From Parvibaculum sp. (GTDB lineage: Bacteria; Pseudomonadota; Alphaproteobacteria; Parvibaculales; Parvibaculaceae): a stretch of DNA of 64,000 nt. The stretch is taken from positions 310,001 to 374,000 of the forward strand of contig JAEPQD010000001.1 in NCBI GenBank assembly GCA_017642695.1. The letters are read 5' to 3'. The notes beneath the pieces are model-generated. The model was not told where the DNA came from, did no database searches, and saw only the letters and a program-made list of their open reading frames with translations. Positions 9,229-16,812 of the stretch are shown one piece after another; positions within the stretch are counted from its first letter, which is position 1; every line of letters starts with the position of its first letter. A program made the translations under genes and the position numbers.

Positions 9229-10728
9229 CTACTTCATCGTCGGAATGACGAAGGAGGAATCCTCCTTGAGCCCGGTCGGCCAGCGGGACGTGACCGTCTT
9301 GATCCGGGTCCAGAACTTCACGCCTTCCGGCCCGTGCTGGTTGGTGTCGCCGAAGGCAGAGCGCTTCCAGCCGCCGAAGGTGTGATAGGCGAGCGGCACC
9401 GGGATCGGCACATTGATGCCGACCATGCCGACCTGAACACGCGAGGCGAAGCTCCTCGCCGCATCGCCGTCGCGCGTGAAGATCGCAACGCCATTGCCGT
9501 ATTGGTGCTTCGTCGGCAGCGCCGCCGCCTCGTCGAAATCCTTGGCGCGCACGATCTGGAGTACAGGCCCGAAAATCTCCTCCTTGTAGGTCTGCATGTC
9601 GGGCGTGACCTTGTCGAAGAGCGAACCGCCGAGAAAGAATCCGTTCTCGTAGCCTTGCAGCTTGAAGCCGCGGCCGTCGACCAGAAGCTCCGCACCTTCC
9701 TTGACGCCCATGTCGATATAGGCGCTGACCTTGTCCATATGCGCCTTGCTGACGAGCGGTCCGTAGTCGCTGTCCGCGGCAGTCGAGATTCCGACTTTCA
9801 GCGACTGCACACGGGGCACGAGCTTTTCAACGAGTTTTTCGGCCGTCTGTTCGCCGACCGGCACCGCAACCGAAATCGCCATGCAGCGCTCGCCCGCCGA
9901 GCCATAGCCGGCGCCGATGAGATCGTTCACCACCTGGTCCATGTCGGCATCGGGCATGATGATCGCGTGGTTCTTCGCACCGCCCATCGCCTGCACGCGC
10001 TTTCCGTGCGCCGCGCCCGTTGCATAGACATATTCGGCAATGTTGGACGAACCGACGAAGCTCACCGCCTGGATCGTGGGATCGGTGAGGATCGCGTCGA
10101 CCGCTTCCTTGTCACCGTTGACGACGTTGAGAACGCCGGCCGGCGCACCCGCTTCCATCATCAGCTCCGCAAGACGGATGGGAACGGACGGATCCTTTTC
10201 CGACGGCTTGCAGATGAAGGTGTTGCCGCAGGCGATGGCGACGCCGAACATCCACATCGGGATCATGGCCGGGAAGTTGAACGGCGTGATGCCCGCGACG
10301 ACGCCGAGGGGCTGGCGCATGGAATACATGTCGATGCCGGGGCCCGCGCCTTCCGTGAACTCGCCTTTCAGGAGATGCGGGATGCCGCAGGCGAACTCGA
10401 TCACTTCAAGACCGCGCTGAACGTCGCCCTTCGAATCCGCGATCACCTTGCCATGCTCTGAAGAGAGCATCTCCGCGAGCTCGTTCATGTTCGCTTCGAG
10501 CAGGCGCTTGAATTCGAACATGACGCGCGCCCGGCGCTGCGGATTGGTCGCGGCCCACTCCGGAAAGGCCTTCGCCGCCGCCTCGACGGCGCCGCGCAGC
10601 TCGGCGGCGGTCGCGAGCGGCGTCCGCGCCGTGATCTCGCCTGTGTTCGGATTGGTCACATCGAGGAAACGGCCGCTCTTGCCCTGGACATGAGCGCCGT
10701 TGATGAAATGGGTGAGTTCCTTCGCCAT
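9229..10728 (-). CDS. mmsA: CoA-acylating methylmalonate-semialdehyde dehydrogenase
   Basis: NAD- and CoA-dependent aldehyde dehydrogenase converting (methyl)malonate semialdehyde to propionyl- or acetyl-CoA in valine and inositol catabolism, 499 residues. It shows the ALDH features GITPFNFPAMIPMWM, the NAD fold segment AVSFVGSSNIAEYVY, and the MmsA signature QAMGGAKNHAIIMPDAD before the catalytic Cys282 in SAGERCMAIS. The C-terminal GGWKRSAFGD is also family-typical. It probably feeds propionyl-CoA into the same pools used by the ethylmalonyl-CoA enzymes encoded at 20854-22811. Confidence 0.95.
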   Translation of the reverse strand: MAKELTHFINGAHVQGKSGRFLDVTNPNTGEITARTPLATAAELRGAVEAAAKAFPEWAATNPQRRARVMFEFKRLLEANMNELAEMLSSEHGKVIADSKGDVQRGLEVIEFACGIPHLLKGEFTEGAGPGIDMYSMRQPLGVVAGITPFNFPAMIPMWMFGVAIACGNTFICKPSEKDPSVPIRLAELMMEAGAPAGVLNVVNGDKEAVDAILTDPTIQAVSFVGSSNIAEYVYATGAAHGKRVQAMGGAKNHAIIMPDADMDQVVNDLIGAGYGSAGERCMAISVAVPVGEQTAEKLVEKLVPRVQSLKVGISTAADSDYGPLVSKAHMDKVSAYIDMGVKEGAELLVDGRGFKLQGYENGFFLGGSLFDKVTPDMQTYKEEIFGPVLQIVRAKDFDEAAALPTKHQYGNGVAIFTRDGDAARSFASRVQVGMVGINVPIPVPLAYHTFGGWKRSAFGDTNQHGPEGVKFWTRIKTVTSRWPTGLKEDSSFVIPTMK

Positions 10729-11073
10729 GCCCGTGCCCGCGCACCGCTTGCGCGGGCCGCGTCTCCCTTTGTGTGATTGCCGTGCCTACTTAGCGCAGCG
10801 CCCGCGCGAACGGCAAGGCCTCGACTCCGCGACGCCGCAGCGCACAAGGACCGTTCCGGGGCCGTTTTGAGCGTGACCTGACGTCAACAACCGCAAAAGA
10901 TTTCCAATAATCATTGTTTCACGGTGGCATTTTGCCCCAAATCATCCCTAACATCGGGGCCGGGCGCCTGTCTAAACCGTGGGAGAACAAAAAACGGGGG
11001 GCCCTGTTCAGGCCGCAAGTTCTTGCGGCCGGGGTGAAACAATGGGCGAAACGACCGCCAAGAGGAAAAGATC
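10729..11073. other. Intergenic region between mmsA and the acidic membrane protein
   Basis: About 345 bases between divergent genes. The right part carries a strong hairpin (11011-11030) just before the ribosome site of the next gene. I see no coding region; promoters for both flanking genes are expected here. Confidence 0.5.
11011..11030 (+). promoter_or_regulatory. Leader hairpin before the acidic membrane protein gene
   Basis: GGCCGCAAG and CTTGCGGCC form a perfect 9-bp palindrome with two central bases, about 45 bases upstream of the ATG at 11074. Without a T-run it is more likely a leader stem or operator than a terminator. Confidence 0.35.
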
Positions 11074-11484
11074 ATGTCCAACTTCATGAAGACCGCCATC
11101 GCCATCATCCTTCTCGCTGTGGTGCTGGTGATCGGCTACCGGGTGATGAACCCGGAAGACACGACCATGGAAGACGCGATGGACCAGGCCGGTGAGGCCG
11201 CCAGCGACGCCATGGACGCGACCGAGGAAGCCGCCGACGACGCCATGGACAGCATGGGTGGGAGCGACGCCGCGACCGACGCCGAGGAAGCCGCGGATGA
11301 CACCGAAGGCGCCATGGAAGAAGCAGGCGAAGCCATGGACGAAGCCGCCCAGGAAGCGGGCGAGGCCATGGAAGAAGCCGGCGACGACATGGAAGAAGCC
11401 GCGGAAGAGATGAGCGAGGAAGTCGAGCCCATGGAAGAAGCGCCGGGCGAAGAGACCGCGCCGATGGGTGAAACCAAGGAGTAG
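11074..11484 (+). CDS. Small membrane-anchored, highly acidic repeat protein
   Basis: No family recognised. The 136-residue product has one N-terminal transmembrane segment (residues 6-22, TAIAIILLAVVLVIGYR). The rest is almost only Glu, Asp, Ala, Met and Gly in a degenerate repeat (EEAGEAMDEAAQEAGEAMEE), predicted to be a long helix or disordered. The start has a strong ribosome site (AGAGGAAAAGATC) and a terminator follows at 11515-11543, so it is probably a real monocistronic gene. The acidic domain could lie in cytoplasm or periplasm; its role is unknown. Confidence 0.8.
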   Translation: MSNFMKTAIAIILLAVVLVIGYRVMNPEDTTMEDAMDQAGEAASDAMDATEEAADDAMDSMGGSDAATDAEEAADDTEGAMEEAGEAMDEAAQEAGEAMEEAGDDMEEAAEEMSEEVEPMEEAPGEETAPMGETKE

Positions 11485-11514
11485 TTCGCTCCTCGATTTC
11501 GAAAACAGAGATCA

Positions 11515-11543
11515 GGCCCGCGCCGTCAAGGCGCGGGCCTTTT
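11515..11543 (+). terminator. Rho-independent terminator
   Basis: GGCCCGCGCC and GGCGCGGGCC pair around GTCAA and are followed by TTTT. It ends the acidic protein gene and lies next to the convergent acr3 stop, so it may work in both directions. Confidence 0.8.
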
Positions 11544-12614
11544 CTATTCGGCGGCCTGCGGCGCGGAAGCCCCGAACCAGCGCGCGCGCAGACGAAGCGC
11601 GACGCCGACCAGCATGATCAGCACCGGCACCTCGACGAGCGGCCCGATGACGGTGGCAAAGGCGACGGGGGACGCGATGCCGAAGGCGGCGATGGCGACC
11701 GCGATCGCGAGCTCGAAATTGTTGCTCGCCGCCGTGAAGGAAAGCGAGACCGTGCGGGGGTAATCCGCGCCGAGCAGCCGGCTCATCGCGAAGCTCACCA
11801 GGAACATGATGAAGAAGTAGAGCGCAAGCGGCACCGCGATCCGCAAGGCGTCAAAGGGAAGTGCAAGCACTGCCTCGCCCTTCAGCGCGAACATGACGAA
11901 GATCGTGAACAGGAGGGCGGCGAGCGTGAGCGGCGCGATACGCGGCACGAAGCCGTTGTCATACGCCTCCGCACCGATACGCGGACGCAGGAACCGCCGT
12001 GTCAGATAACCGGCGGCGAAGGGCACACCGAGATAGAGAAACACCGCGCCGGCGACGGTCCAGAAACTGACCGCAACGACCTGGCCCTCGAGTCCGAAAA
12101 GCGGCGGCAGGACGGCAAGGAAGAACCACGCATAGAGGCTGAAAAAGACGAGCTGGAACAGGCTGTTGAAGGCGACGAGCGCTGCCACGTATTCATTGCT
12201 GCCGCGTGCGAGCTGGTTCCAGACGATGACCATCGCGATGCAGCGCGCGAGCCCGATCAGGATGAGACCGGTCATGTAGGCCGGTTCGTCGCGCAGGAAG
12301 ATCAGCGCCAGCGCGAACATGAGAACCGGTCCGATGAGCCAGTTCTGCACGAGCGAAAGCGCAAGCACCTTGCGGTCCTCGAAGATGCGCGGCAGCGCCT
12401 CGTAGCGCACGCGCGCGAGCGGCGGATACATCATCAGCAGCAGCCCCGCGGCGATGGCGATGTTCGTCGAGCCGAAGGAGAAGGCCTCGAGCGCGACGGG
12501 CACGCCCGCGACCGTGCTGCCGAGCGCCGTGCCGAGAGCCATCGCGGCGAATATCCAGAGCGTCAGCCAGCGGTCGAGAAAGCCGAGCTTGCGCGGTTCT
12601 TCCGTATCGGTCAT
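11544..12614 (-). CDS. acr3: ACR3-family arsenite efflux permease
   Basis: Arsenite/H+ antiporter of the ACR3 (BASS superfamily) type, 356 residues with about ten hydrophobic segments. The key motif [20 protein letters not shown] contains the conserved cysteine of ACR3 transporters, and [21 protein letters not shown] is the conserved C-terminal segment. It is the last gene of the ars operon, starting directly after the arsC stop, and exports the arsenite made by ArsC. Confidence 0.94.
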   Translation of the reverse strand: MTDTEEPRKLGFLDRWLTLWIFAAMALGTALGSTVAGVPVALEAFSFGSTNIAIAAGLLLMMYPPLARVRYEALPRIFEDRKVLALSLVQNWLIGPVLMFALALIFLRDEPAYMTGLILIGLARCIAMVIVWNQLARGSNEYVAALVAFNSLFQLVFFSLYAWFFLAVLPPLFGLEGQVVAVSFWTVAGAVFLYLGVPFAAGYLTRRFLRPRIGAEAYDNGFVPRIAPLTLAALLFTIFVMFALKGEAVLALPFDALRIAVPLALYFFIMFLVSFAMSRLLGADYPRTVSLSFTAASNNFELAIAVAIAAFGIASPVAFATVIGPLVEVPVLIMLVGVALRLRARWFGASAPQAAE

Positions 12615-13130
12615 TCAGCTCGCTTTCGCCGGGTCGCGGCCGATCTCGTCGATGCGCTTCTGCAGAGCGAGCTTGTCGAGCGAAGAGATCGGCAGGTTGG
12701 TGAAGATGTCGATCCGCGCGCGGATCTGACGGAAGATGTCGAGGAAGAAGGCACGCTTTTCCGTCTCGCTTCCCTCGAAAGCGGCGGGATCGGCGAAGGG
12801 CCAGTGCGCCGTCATCGGCTGGCCCGGCCAGATCGGACAGACCTCGCCCGCCGCATTGTCGCAGACGGTGAAGACGAAATTCATCTTCGGCGCGCCGGGC
12901 ACCGCGAACTCGTCCCAGGATTTCGAGCGCAGCCCGTCCGTCGAAAGGCGAGCGGTACGCAGCACATCGAGCGCGAAGGGATTGACCTTGCCGCCGGGAT
13001 GGCTCCCCGCGCTGTACGCCTTGAAGCGCTTCGCGGGGAGCGAATTCATATAGGCTTCCGCCATGACGCTGCGCGCCGAATTGCCGGTGCAGAGAAAGAG
13101 CACGTTGTAGGTATCGTTCGCGCCGCTCAT
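12615..13130 (-). CDS. arsC: Arsenate reductase, low-molecular-weight phosphatase type
   Basis: Reduces arsenate to arsenite. The 171-residue protein has the LMW protein tyrosine phosphatase fold, with the P-loop CTGNSARS starting at Cys14 and further segments SHPGGKVNPFALDVL and VFTVCDNAAGEVCPIWPG that supply redox cysteines. This resembles thioredoxin-coupled ArsC and not the glutaredoxin-coupled E. coli type. It lies between arsI and acr3 in one operon. Confidence 0.93.
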   Translation of the reverse strand: MSGANDTYNVLFLCTGNSARSVMAEAYMNSLPAKRFKAYSAGSHPGGKVNPFALDVLRTARLSTDGLRSKSWDEFAVPGAPKMNFVFTVCDNAAGEVCPIWPGQPMTAHWPFADPAAFEGSETEKRAFFLDIFRQIRARIDIFTNLPISSLDKLALQKRIDEIGRDPAKAS

Positions 13131-13157
13131 GGGCGTCCCTCCTGAAAGACGGCGGCC

Positions 13158-13637
13158 TCAGCAGCAGCCGGCGGGTACCTTTTCCGCCTCCGCAGCCGGT
13201 GCGGAGCAGCCGCACGCCGATTGATCCGCAGACGTCGTATCGAGCTTCTCGAGTTCCGGGCCGGAGCCGAATTCCTCCATCTGGTGCATGGTGTAGAAGG
13301 CTTCCCACCGCACGCCATCGGGATCCTGCGTCCAGCTCTTCTCGGACTTGTGGTAGCAGCAGGTCGTGACACCTTCGGGAAGGTAGGGCGCTTCCGCTTC
13401 CTTCAGCCTGTTGAAGATCGGTTCGAGCTCTTCCTGCTCCTCGACCTGGATACCGGCATGGGAAAAGCCCTTCTCGCCGGAGAGCGACTCGACGACGAAA
13501 TTGACGCGCGGGTCTTCGAGCATCCATTTCGCATAGCCCGGACGGCGGACGGACGGCTCCGCGCCGAACAGGGTCGAGTAGAAAAGCACTGACTTTTCAA
13601 GGTCTTCGACACCGAAACTGACATGCAAACGCTTCAT
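13158..13637 (-). CDS. arsI: ArsI-type C-As lyase (glyoxalase superfamily)
   Basis: Predicted dioxygenase cleaving the carbon-arsenic bond of trivalent organoarsenicals such as methylarsenite. The 159 residues form a glyoxalase/VOC fold. Residues placed as in characterised ArsI are present: candidate iron ligands His5, His60 (FSHAGIQV) and Glu112, and the vicinal cysteine pair Cys93-Cys94 in TTCCYHKS. The C terminus adds more cysteines (ACGCSAPAAEAEKVPAGCC). The start at 13637 is chosen because AAGGAG precedes it by 8 bases and it overlaps the arsR stop (TGATG). CadI-like proteins are the main alternative reading. Confidence 0.85.
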   Translation of the reverse strand: MKRLHVSFGVEDLEKSVLFYSTLFGAEPSVRRPGYAKWMLEDPRVNFVVESLSGEKGFSHAGIQVEEQEELEPIFNRLKEAEAPYLPEGVTTCCYHKSEKSWTQDPDGVRWEAFYTMHQMEEFGSGPELEKLDTTSADQSACGCSAPAAEAEKVPAGCC

Positions 13638-13999
13638 CAGACGCACTCCTTTTCAGGCATGGTGGCGCTGCCCGATACGCAGGGGGACAAACTCCCGCAG
13701 GCGCCCTGGCAGCAATCGTCGAGCAGATAGCCGGTGAGGCCGAGCATGGCGGAGAGGTCCGCCTTGTAGATCAGGGAGCGGCCCTCGCGGCGCTGCTGGA
13801 TCAGCCCCGCATGGCTCAACTCCTTGAGATGAAAGGACAAAGTGGCGGGCGCAACATCGAGCGCCGTCGCGATCTCGCCGGCCGCGAGCCCGCCCTCCCC
13901 TTCGCCCGGCGCATGGGCACGGACGAGCGCGCGAAAAATCGCGAGGCGCGTTTCCTGCGCGAGGGCGGACAGAGCGGCGATGGCGGTTTCCATTTCCAT
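13637..13999 (-). CDS. arsR: ArsR-family arsenical repressor
   Basis: Winged-helix metalloregulator of the ars operon, about 120 residues. It starts near MEMETAIAALSALAQETRLA, with the HTH segment ALDVAPATLSFHLKELSHAG and the wing QRREGRSLIYKAD. Several cysteines cluster near the C terminus (DDCCQGACGSLSPC), suggesting a C-terminal arsenic site in place of the CVC motif of plasmid-type ArsR. The frame is open to 14065, but that would place the promoter and operator inside the gene, so a start at 13999 or 13993 is preferred. Confidence 0.92.
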   Translation of the reverse strand: MEMETAIAALSALAQETRLAIFRALVRAHAPGEGEGGLAAGEIATALDVAPATLSFHLKELSHAGLIQQRREGRSLIYKADLSAMLGLTGYLLDDCCQGACGSLSPCVSGSATMPEKECV

Positions 14000-14021
14000 A
14001 TTTCGATAATTATCAAAATAT
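13998..14021 (-). promoter_or_regulatory. ArsR operator
   Basis: A 24-bp AT-rich palindrome centred on GATAATTATC, with ATATTT/AAATAT ends and one mismatched pair, overlaps the arsR start region and the expected -10 region of the ars promoter. This is the usual position and base composition for an ArsR-family operator. Confidence 0.65.
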
Positions 14022-14028
14022 AGGCGGA

Positions 14029-14034
14029 TGTCAA
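14029..14034 (-). promoter_or_regulatory. Candidate -35 box of the ars promoter
   Basis: On the minus strand the sequence is TTGACA, a perfect -35 consensus. The AT-rich operator follows about 14-17 bases downstream and would contain the -10 element, so repressor and RNA polymerase binding would compete. Confidence 0.5.
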
Positions 14035-14058
14035 GAGGCCGGGGATAAAACAGCCCGA

Positions 14059-14087
14059 CCGTCATCGAACCGTCACCAAAACGTCAC
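14059..14087 (+). promoter_or_regulatory. Pho-box-like triplet of direct repeats beside the ars operon
   Basis: Three 7-base repeats CCGTCAT, CCGTCAC and ACGTCAC are separated by 4-base spacers, giving an 11-bp period, as in PhoB boxes (CTGTCAT-N4-CTGTCAT). They lie about 25 bases upstream of the ars -35 box but point away from it. Assignment to PhoB is inference. Confidence 0.4.
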
Positions 14088-14144
14088 GGAACGCGGCGCG
14101 GGTTCGGAAGGCGCGCTTGTCCCCGGCCAGCGCCCCGCTGGTTT

Positions 14145-14216
14145 GCGGACTTGTCCCCGCTCCGGCGGGCGCCGGGAAGGCACGGAAGCGGGGAGAAGTC
14201 CGCGGGGAGAAGTTTT
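14145..14216 (+). terminator. Hairpin with two alternative right arms and a T-run
   Basis: The arm GCGGACTTGTCCCCGCT (14145-14161) pairs with AGCGGGGAGAAGTCCGC (14187-14203), 16 of 17 matching. A second copy of GCGGGGAGAAG (14202-14212) could pair with the same left arm and runs straight into TTTTTT (14213-14218). This is a possible terminator/antiterminator arrangement. Confidence 0.45.
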
Positions 14217-14331
14217 TTCGTGGCCCCGCGACGGAAAAGAAATCCCCGCCCGTTTGTGAGATCGGGCAGGCGCCGATTCCCCCTCCCCTCCTGCCCCTCC
14301 GGCGTCAGCATCCCTCAAGAGCCGACGCCAC

Positions 14332-14368
14332 GGCCCGTGCCTGTCCTCCCCCTCGACCGGCACGGGCC
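14332..14368. repeat. Perfect 10-bp inverted repeat
   Basis: GGCCCGTGCC (14332-14341) and GGCACGGGCC (14359-14368) flank a pyrimidine-rich loop, about 90 bases upstream of the ABM monooxygenase gene. Possible mRNA leader stem. Confidence 0.35.
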
Positions 14369-14458
14369 GGCCTCTTCCCATATACTCCGCCTACGGATCG
14401 CTTCTCTGCTGCGCCGCAGGCCTGCTATGCTTGGATTTCAAGCGGGAAGGAGACGAAG

Positions 14459-14755
14459 ATGATCGTCATCACGGGCGCGGCGCGGGTCGCGGAGAAGAAC
14501 CGGGCAGCATTCGAGAAGGTCGCGGAGCGGCAGGTGACGCTCTCGCGGCAGGAATCCGGCAACGTCTCCTACAGCTATTTCGAGGACCGGATGGAGCCCG
14601 GCCGGTTCTTCTTCTACGAGGAATGGAAGGACCGGGAGGCGGTAGACTTCCATTTCGCGCAAAGCTATTGCCACGAATTCATGGACGCCGCGCGCCGCCT
14701 CGCCGAAACCGAGCCCGACCTCACGATCCGCGAGATCATGGTGAAGGAGCGGTAA
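14459..14755 (+). CDS. Putative quinol monooxygenase (ABM domain)
   Basis: Small antibiotic-biosynthesis-monooxygenase-like protein (YgiN type), 98 residues. Visible features are the first strand MIVITGAARVAEKN, the helix FEKVAERQVTLSRQE, the segment GNVSYSYFEDRMEPGRFFFY and EEWKDREAVDFHFAQ, which match the ferredoxin-like ABM fold. The ATG at 14459 follows GGAAGGAG. The substrate is unknown; relatives oxidise quinols or anthrones without a cofactor. Confidence 0.85.
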   Translation: MIVITGAARVAEKNRAAFEKVAERQVTLSRQESGNVSYSYFEDRMEPGRFFFYEEWKDREAVDFHFAQSYCHEFMDAARRLAETEPDLTIREIMVKER

Positions 14756-14930
14756 ACCATCCGGATGCGGAAAGATCACGCCCGTTCACCGATCGTTCAG
14801 AGGATCGGGGCTAGACTTCTCCCATGCCGCGCTTCCTCGAAAGATTTTTGCGGCATCGAGATGGCGAACAAGGGCGAGGCCCCGGCCGCATTGAGTTGCC
14901 CCGGCACATCCTCAGCCCTCCCTCAACGGA

Positions 14931-14960
14931 ACCCGGCGCGCCTATGGCGGCCGGGTTTTT
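14931..14960 (+). terminator. Rho-independent terminator
   Basis: ACCCGGC (14931-14937) and GCCGGGT (14950-14956) form a stem followed by TTTT. It lies downstream of the ABM gene and upstream of the next lipoprotein gene. Confidence 0.6.
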
Positions 14961-14997
14961 CGCTGTAGGGTAGCGGAAACCCTTGAGGGACAAGCCC

Positions 14998-15531
14998 ATG
15001 ATCCGCCGCCTTGCCGTCTTTCTCGCGCCTCTCCTGCTCGCCGGTTGCCTCGTTTCCGACGGCGACCTGATTGCGCCGTCAGACGCCGACTACCCGATCG
15101 CGGACGGCACGCGCTTCGCCGAATATCCGCTCGACGAGACGGGCGCGCGCACGGGCGATGCGCCCGAAACAGTGATCGTGACGCGGGACGGCGCGCGCTA
15201 CCTGATGCGGACCGGCGAGGACGGCAAGCTCTTCAGCGGGCTGATGAAGGACATCGGGCCGGAGCTCTTCGCCGTGATGCTGCGCGAGGACGATGCACCG
15301 GAGGGAAACCTCTATGCGCTGATGAAGCGCGACGGCACGTCGTGGAAGCGCTGGGGAATGGTCTGCCCGGACTTCGTCGCCATGGTCGACGAAAACGGGA
15401 AGACGCTTGCCGATTTCGGCATCGAGGTCAGGAACAGCGACTGCGTGGCGCAGGATTTCGCGAGCGTTACCAGGGCACTCCTCTTCGCGCATGAGCACCA
15501 GGCACCCGACGCGGAATATGTGGCGGAGTGA
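14998..15531 (+). CDS. Predicted lipoprotein of unknown function
   Basis: Product of 177 residues from the ATG at 14998, preceded by GAGGGA. It has a lipoprotein signal, MIRRLAVFLAPLLLAGC, with the lipobox LAGC and lipidated Cys17. The mature part is soluble, with no family I can name; it contains segments like LYALMKRDGTSWKRWGMVCP with two further cysteines that could pair in the periplasm. A longer frame from 14983 adds only five residues before the signal. Confidence 0.8.
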   Translation: MIRRLAVFLAPLLLAGCLVSDGDLIAPSDADYPIADGTRFAEYPLDETGARTGDAPETVIVTRDGARYLMRTGEDGKLFSGLMKDIGPELFAVMLREDDAPEGNLYALMKRDGTSWKRWGMVCPDFVAMVDENGKTLADFGIEVRNSDCVAQDFASVTRALLFAHEHQAPDAEYVAE

Positions 15532-15569
15532 CGTCCGGCCGCCATTGCCTTCAATTCACATTTCACTTC

Positions 15570-15602
15570 CGCTGTCATCTTGGCGAATGCCGGGATGACA
15601 TT
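15570..15602. repeat. Short extragenic inverted repeat of the TGTCATC class
   Basis: TGTCATC and GATGACA flank a short GC-rich centre. The ends resemble those of the larger element at 62455-62543, suggesting a degenerate copy of the same extragenic repeat family. Confidence 0.4.
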
Positions 15603-15639
15603 TTCAGGTGTAGAGAGGGAAGCGAGAACGGCCTGCGTG

Positions 15640-16002
15640 TTACGTGGCTTCTTCCGATTTGAAGTAGCGGCGGCGCACCCAGAACGGGATCAGGTCGAAG
15701 AAATAGAACACGGCGATGGCGAGGAAGAGATTGAGAGATGGCGGACGGAAGAGCGCTTCCGGCTCCGTTTCGAGATCGTCGATATAGTCCTCGACCGGCA
15801 CGAGAAGCGCGCGCGCCGTTTCCTCGTCGTCCGGCAGAACGTGAAGATCGATACCGTGCAGAGCGACCAGCGCATACCAGTCTATCTGCGCATGCCAGAT
15901 CGTGTCCGCGGATGTCCAGACGCCATAGGCGGCAAGCATCGAGCGCAGGCAAACGGCTTCGGCAATGGAATAACAGGCCCGGAGCGGAACGAGCCGCGCC
16001 AC
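15640..16002 (-). CDS. DUF2007-like protein with C-terminal membrane segment
   Basis: Product of 120 residues. Residues 1-75 resemble the DUF2007 'putative signal transducing' fold (LRACYSIAEAVCLRSMLAAY, then the strand VLPDDEETARALL). A single hydrophobic segment, SLNLFLAIAVFYFFDLIPFW, lies near the C terminus and is followed by basic residues. The gene follows sdhB closely (10 bases) on the same strand and may be co-transcribed with the succinate dehydrogenase operon. Function unknown; family assignment moderate. Confidence 0.65.
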   Translation of the reverse strand: MARLVPLRACYSIAEAVCLRSMLAAYGVWTSADTIWHAQIDWYALVALHGIDLHVLPDDEETARALLVPVEDYIDDLETEPEALFRPPSLNLFLAIAVFYFFDLIPFWVRRRYFKSEEAT

Positions 16003-16012
16003 GCGCGAGCCG

Positions 16013-16792
16013 TCAGGCCTGCCGCTCCACCATCATCTTCTTGATTTCCGCGATGGCCTTTGCCGGGTTCAACCCCTTGGGGCAGGTCTTCGCGCAATTC
16101 ATGATGGTGTGGCAGCGATAGAGGCGGAACGGGTCTTCGAGGTCGTCGAGGCGTTCGCCGGTCGCCTCGTCGCGGCTGTCGATCAGCCAGCGATAGGCCT
16201 GCAAGAGCGCGGCGGGGCCGAGATAACGGTCGCCGTTCCACCAGTAGGACGGGCACGACGTCGAGCAGCAGGCGCAGAGAATGCACTCGTAGAGCCCGTC
16301 AAGCTTCTCGCGGTCCTCATGGCTCTGGCGCCATTCCTTTTCCGGCGTCGGCGACTTCGTCTGCAGCCAGGGCTCAATGAAGGCGTGCTGCGCATAGAAA
16401 TTGGTGAGGTCCGGCACGAGATCCTTGATCACCGGCATATGCGGCAGCGGGTAGATCTTGACGTCGCCCTTCACCTCATCGATGCCCTTGGTGCAGGCGA
16501 GCGTGTTCTGGCCGTCGATGTTCATGGCGCAGGACCCGCAGATGCCCTCGCGGCAGGAGCGGCGGAAGGTGAGCGTCTGATCGGTCTCGTTCTTGATCTT
16601 GATGAGCGCGTCGAGAACCATCGGCCCGCACTTGTCGAGATCGACTTCATAGGTGTCGATGCGCGGGTTCGCGGTATCGTCCGGCGACCAGCGATAGACG
16701 CGGAACCGCTTGACGTTCTTCGTGCCCGGTGCGGCCTTGAAGGTGTCGCCCTCGGTGATCTTGGAATTCTTCGGCAGTGTGAACTGGACCAT
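16013..16792 (-). CDS. sdhB: Succinate dehydrogenase iron-sulfur subunit
   Basis: Iron-sulfur subunit of complex II, carrying electrons from FAD to quinone through three clusters. The 259-residue protein has the [2Fe-2S] cysteines in [25 protein letters not shown] spacing near residue 80, and the ferredoxin motifs [11 protein letters not shown] and [17 protein letters not shown] for the [4Fe-4S] and [3Fe-4S] clusters. It is the fourth gene of sdhCDAB, 20 bases after sdhA. Confidence 0.97.
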   Translation of the reverse strand: MVQFTLPKNSKITEGDTFKAAPGTKNVKRFRVYRWSPDDTANPRIDTYEVDLDKCGPMVLDALIKIKNETDQTLTFRRSCREGICGSCAMNIDGQNTLACTKGIDEVKGDVKIYPLPHMPVIKDLVPDLTNFYAQHAFIEPWLQTKSPTPEKEWRQSHEDREKLDGLYECILCACCSTSCPSYWWNGDRYLGPAALLQAYRWLIDSRDEATGERLDDLEDPFRLYRCHTIMNCAKTCPKGLNPAKAIAEIKKMMVERQA

Positions 16793-16812
16793 GATCTAGA
16801 CCCTCGCGCGGC

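Larger units (their letters stand above)
14088..14458. other. Structured intergenic region between arsR and the ABM monooxygenase gene
   Basis: About 370 bases without a convincing gene. It holds two strong inverted repeats (14145-14216 and 14332-14368). One is followed by six T, which suggests a short terminated RNA or attenuator on the plus strand. Confidence 0.5.
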
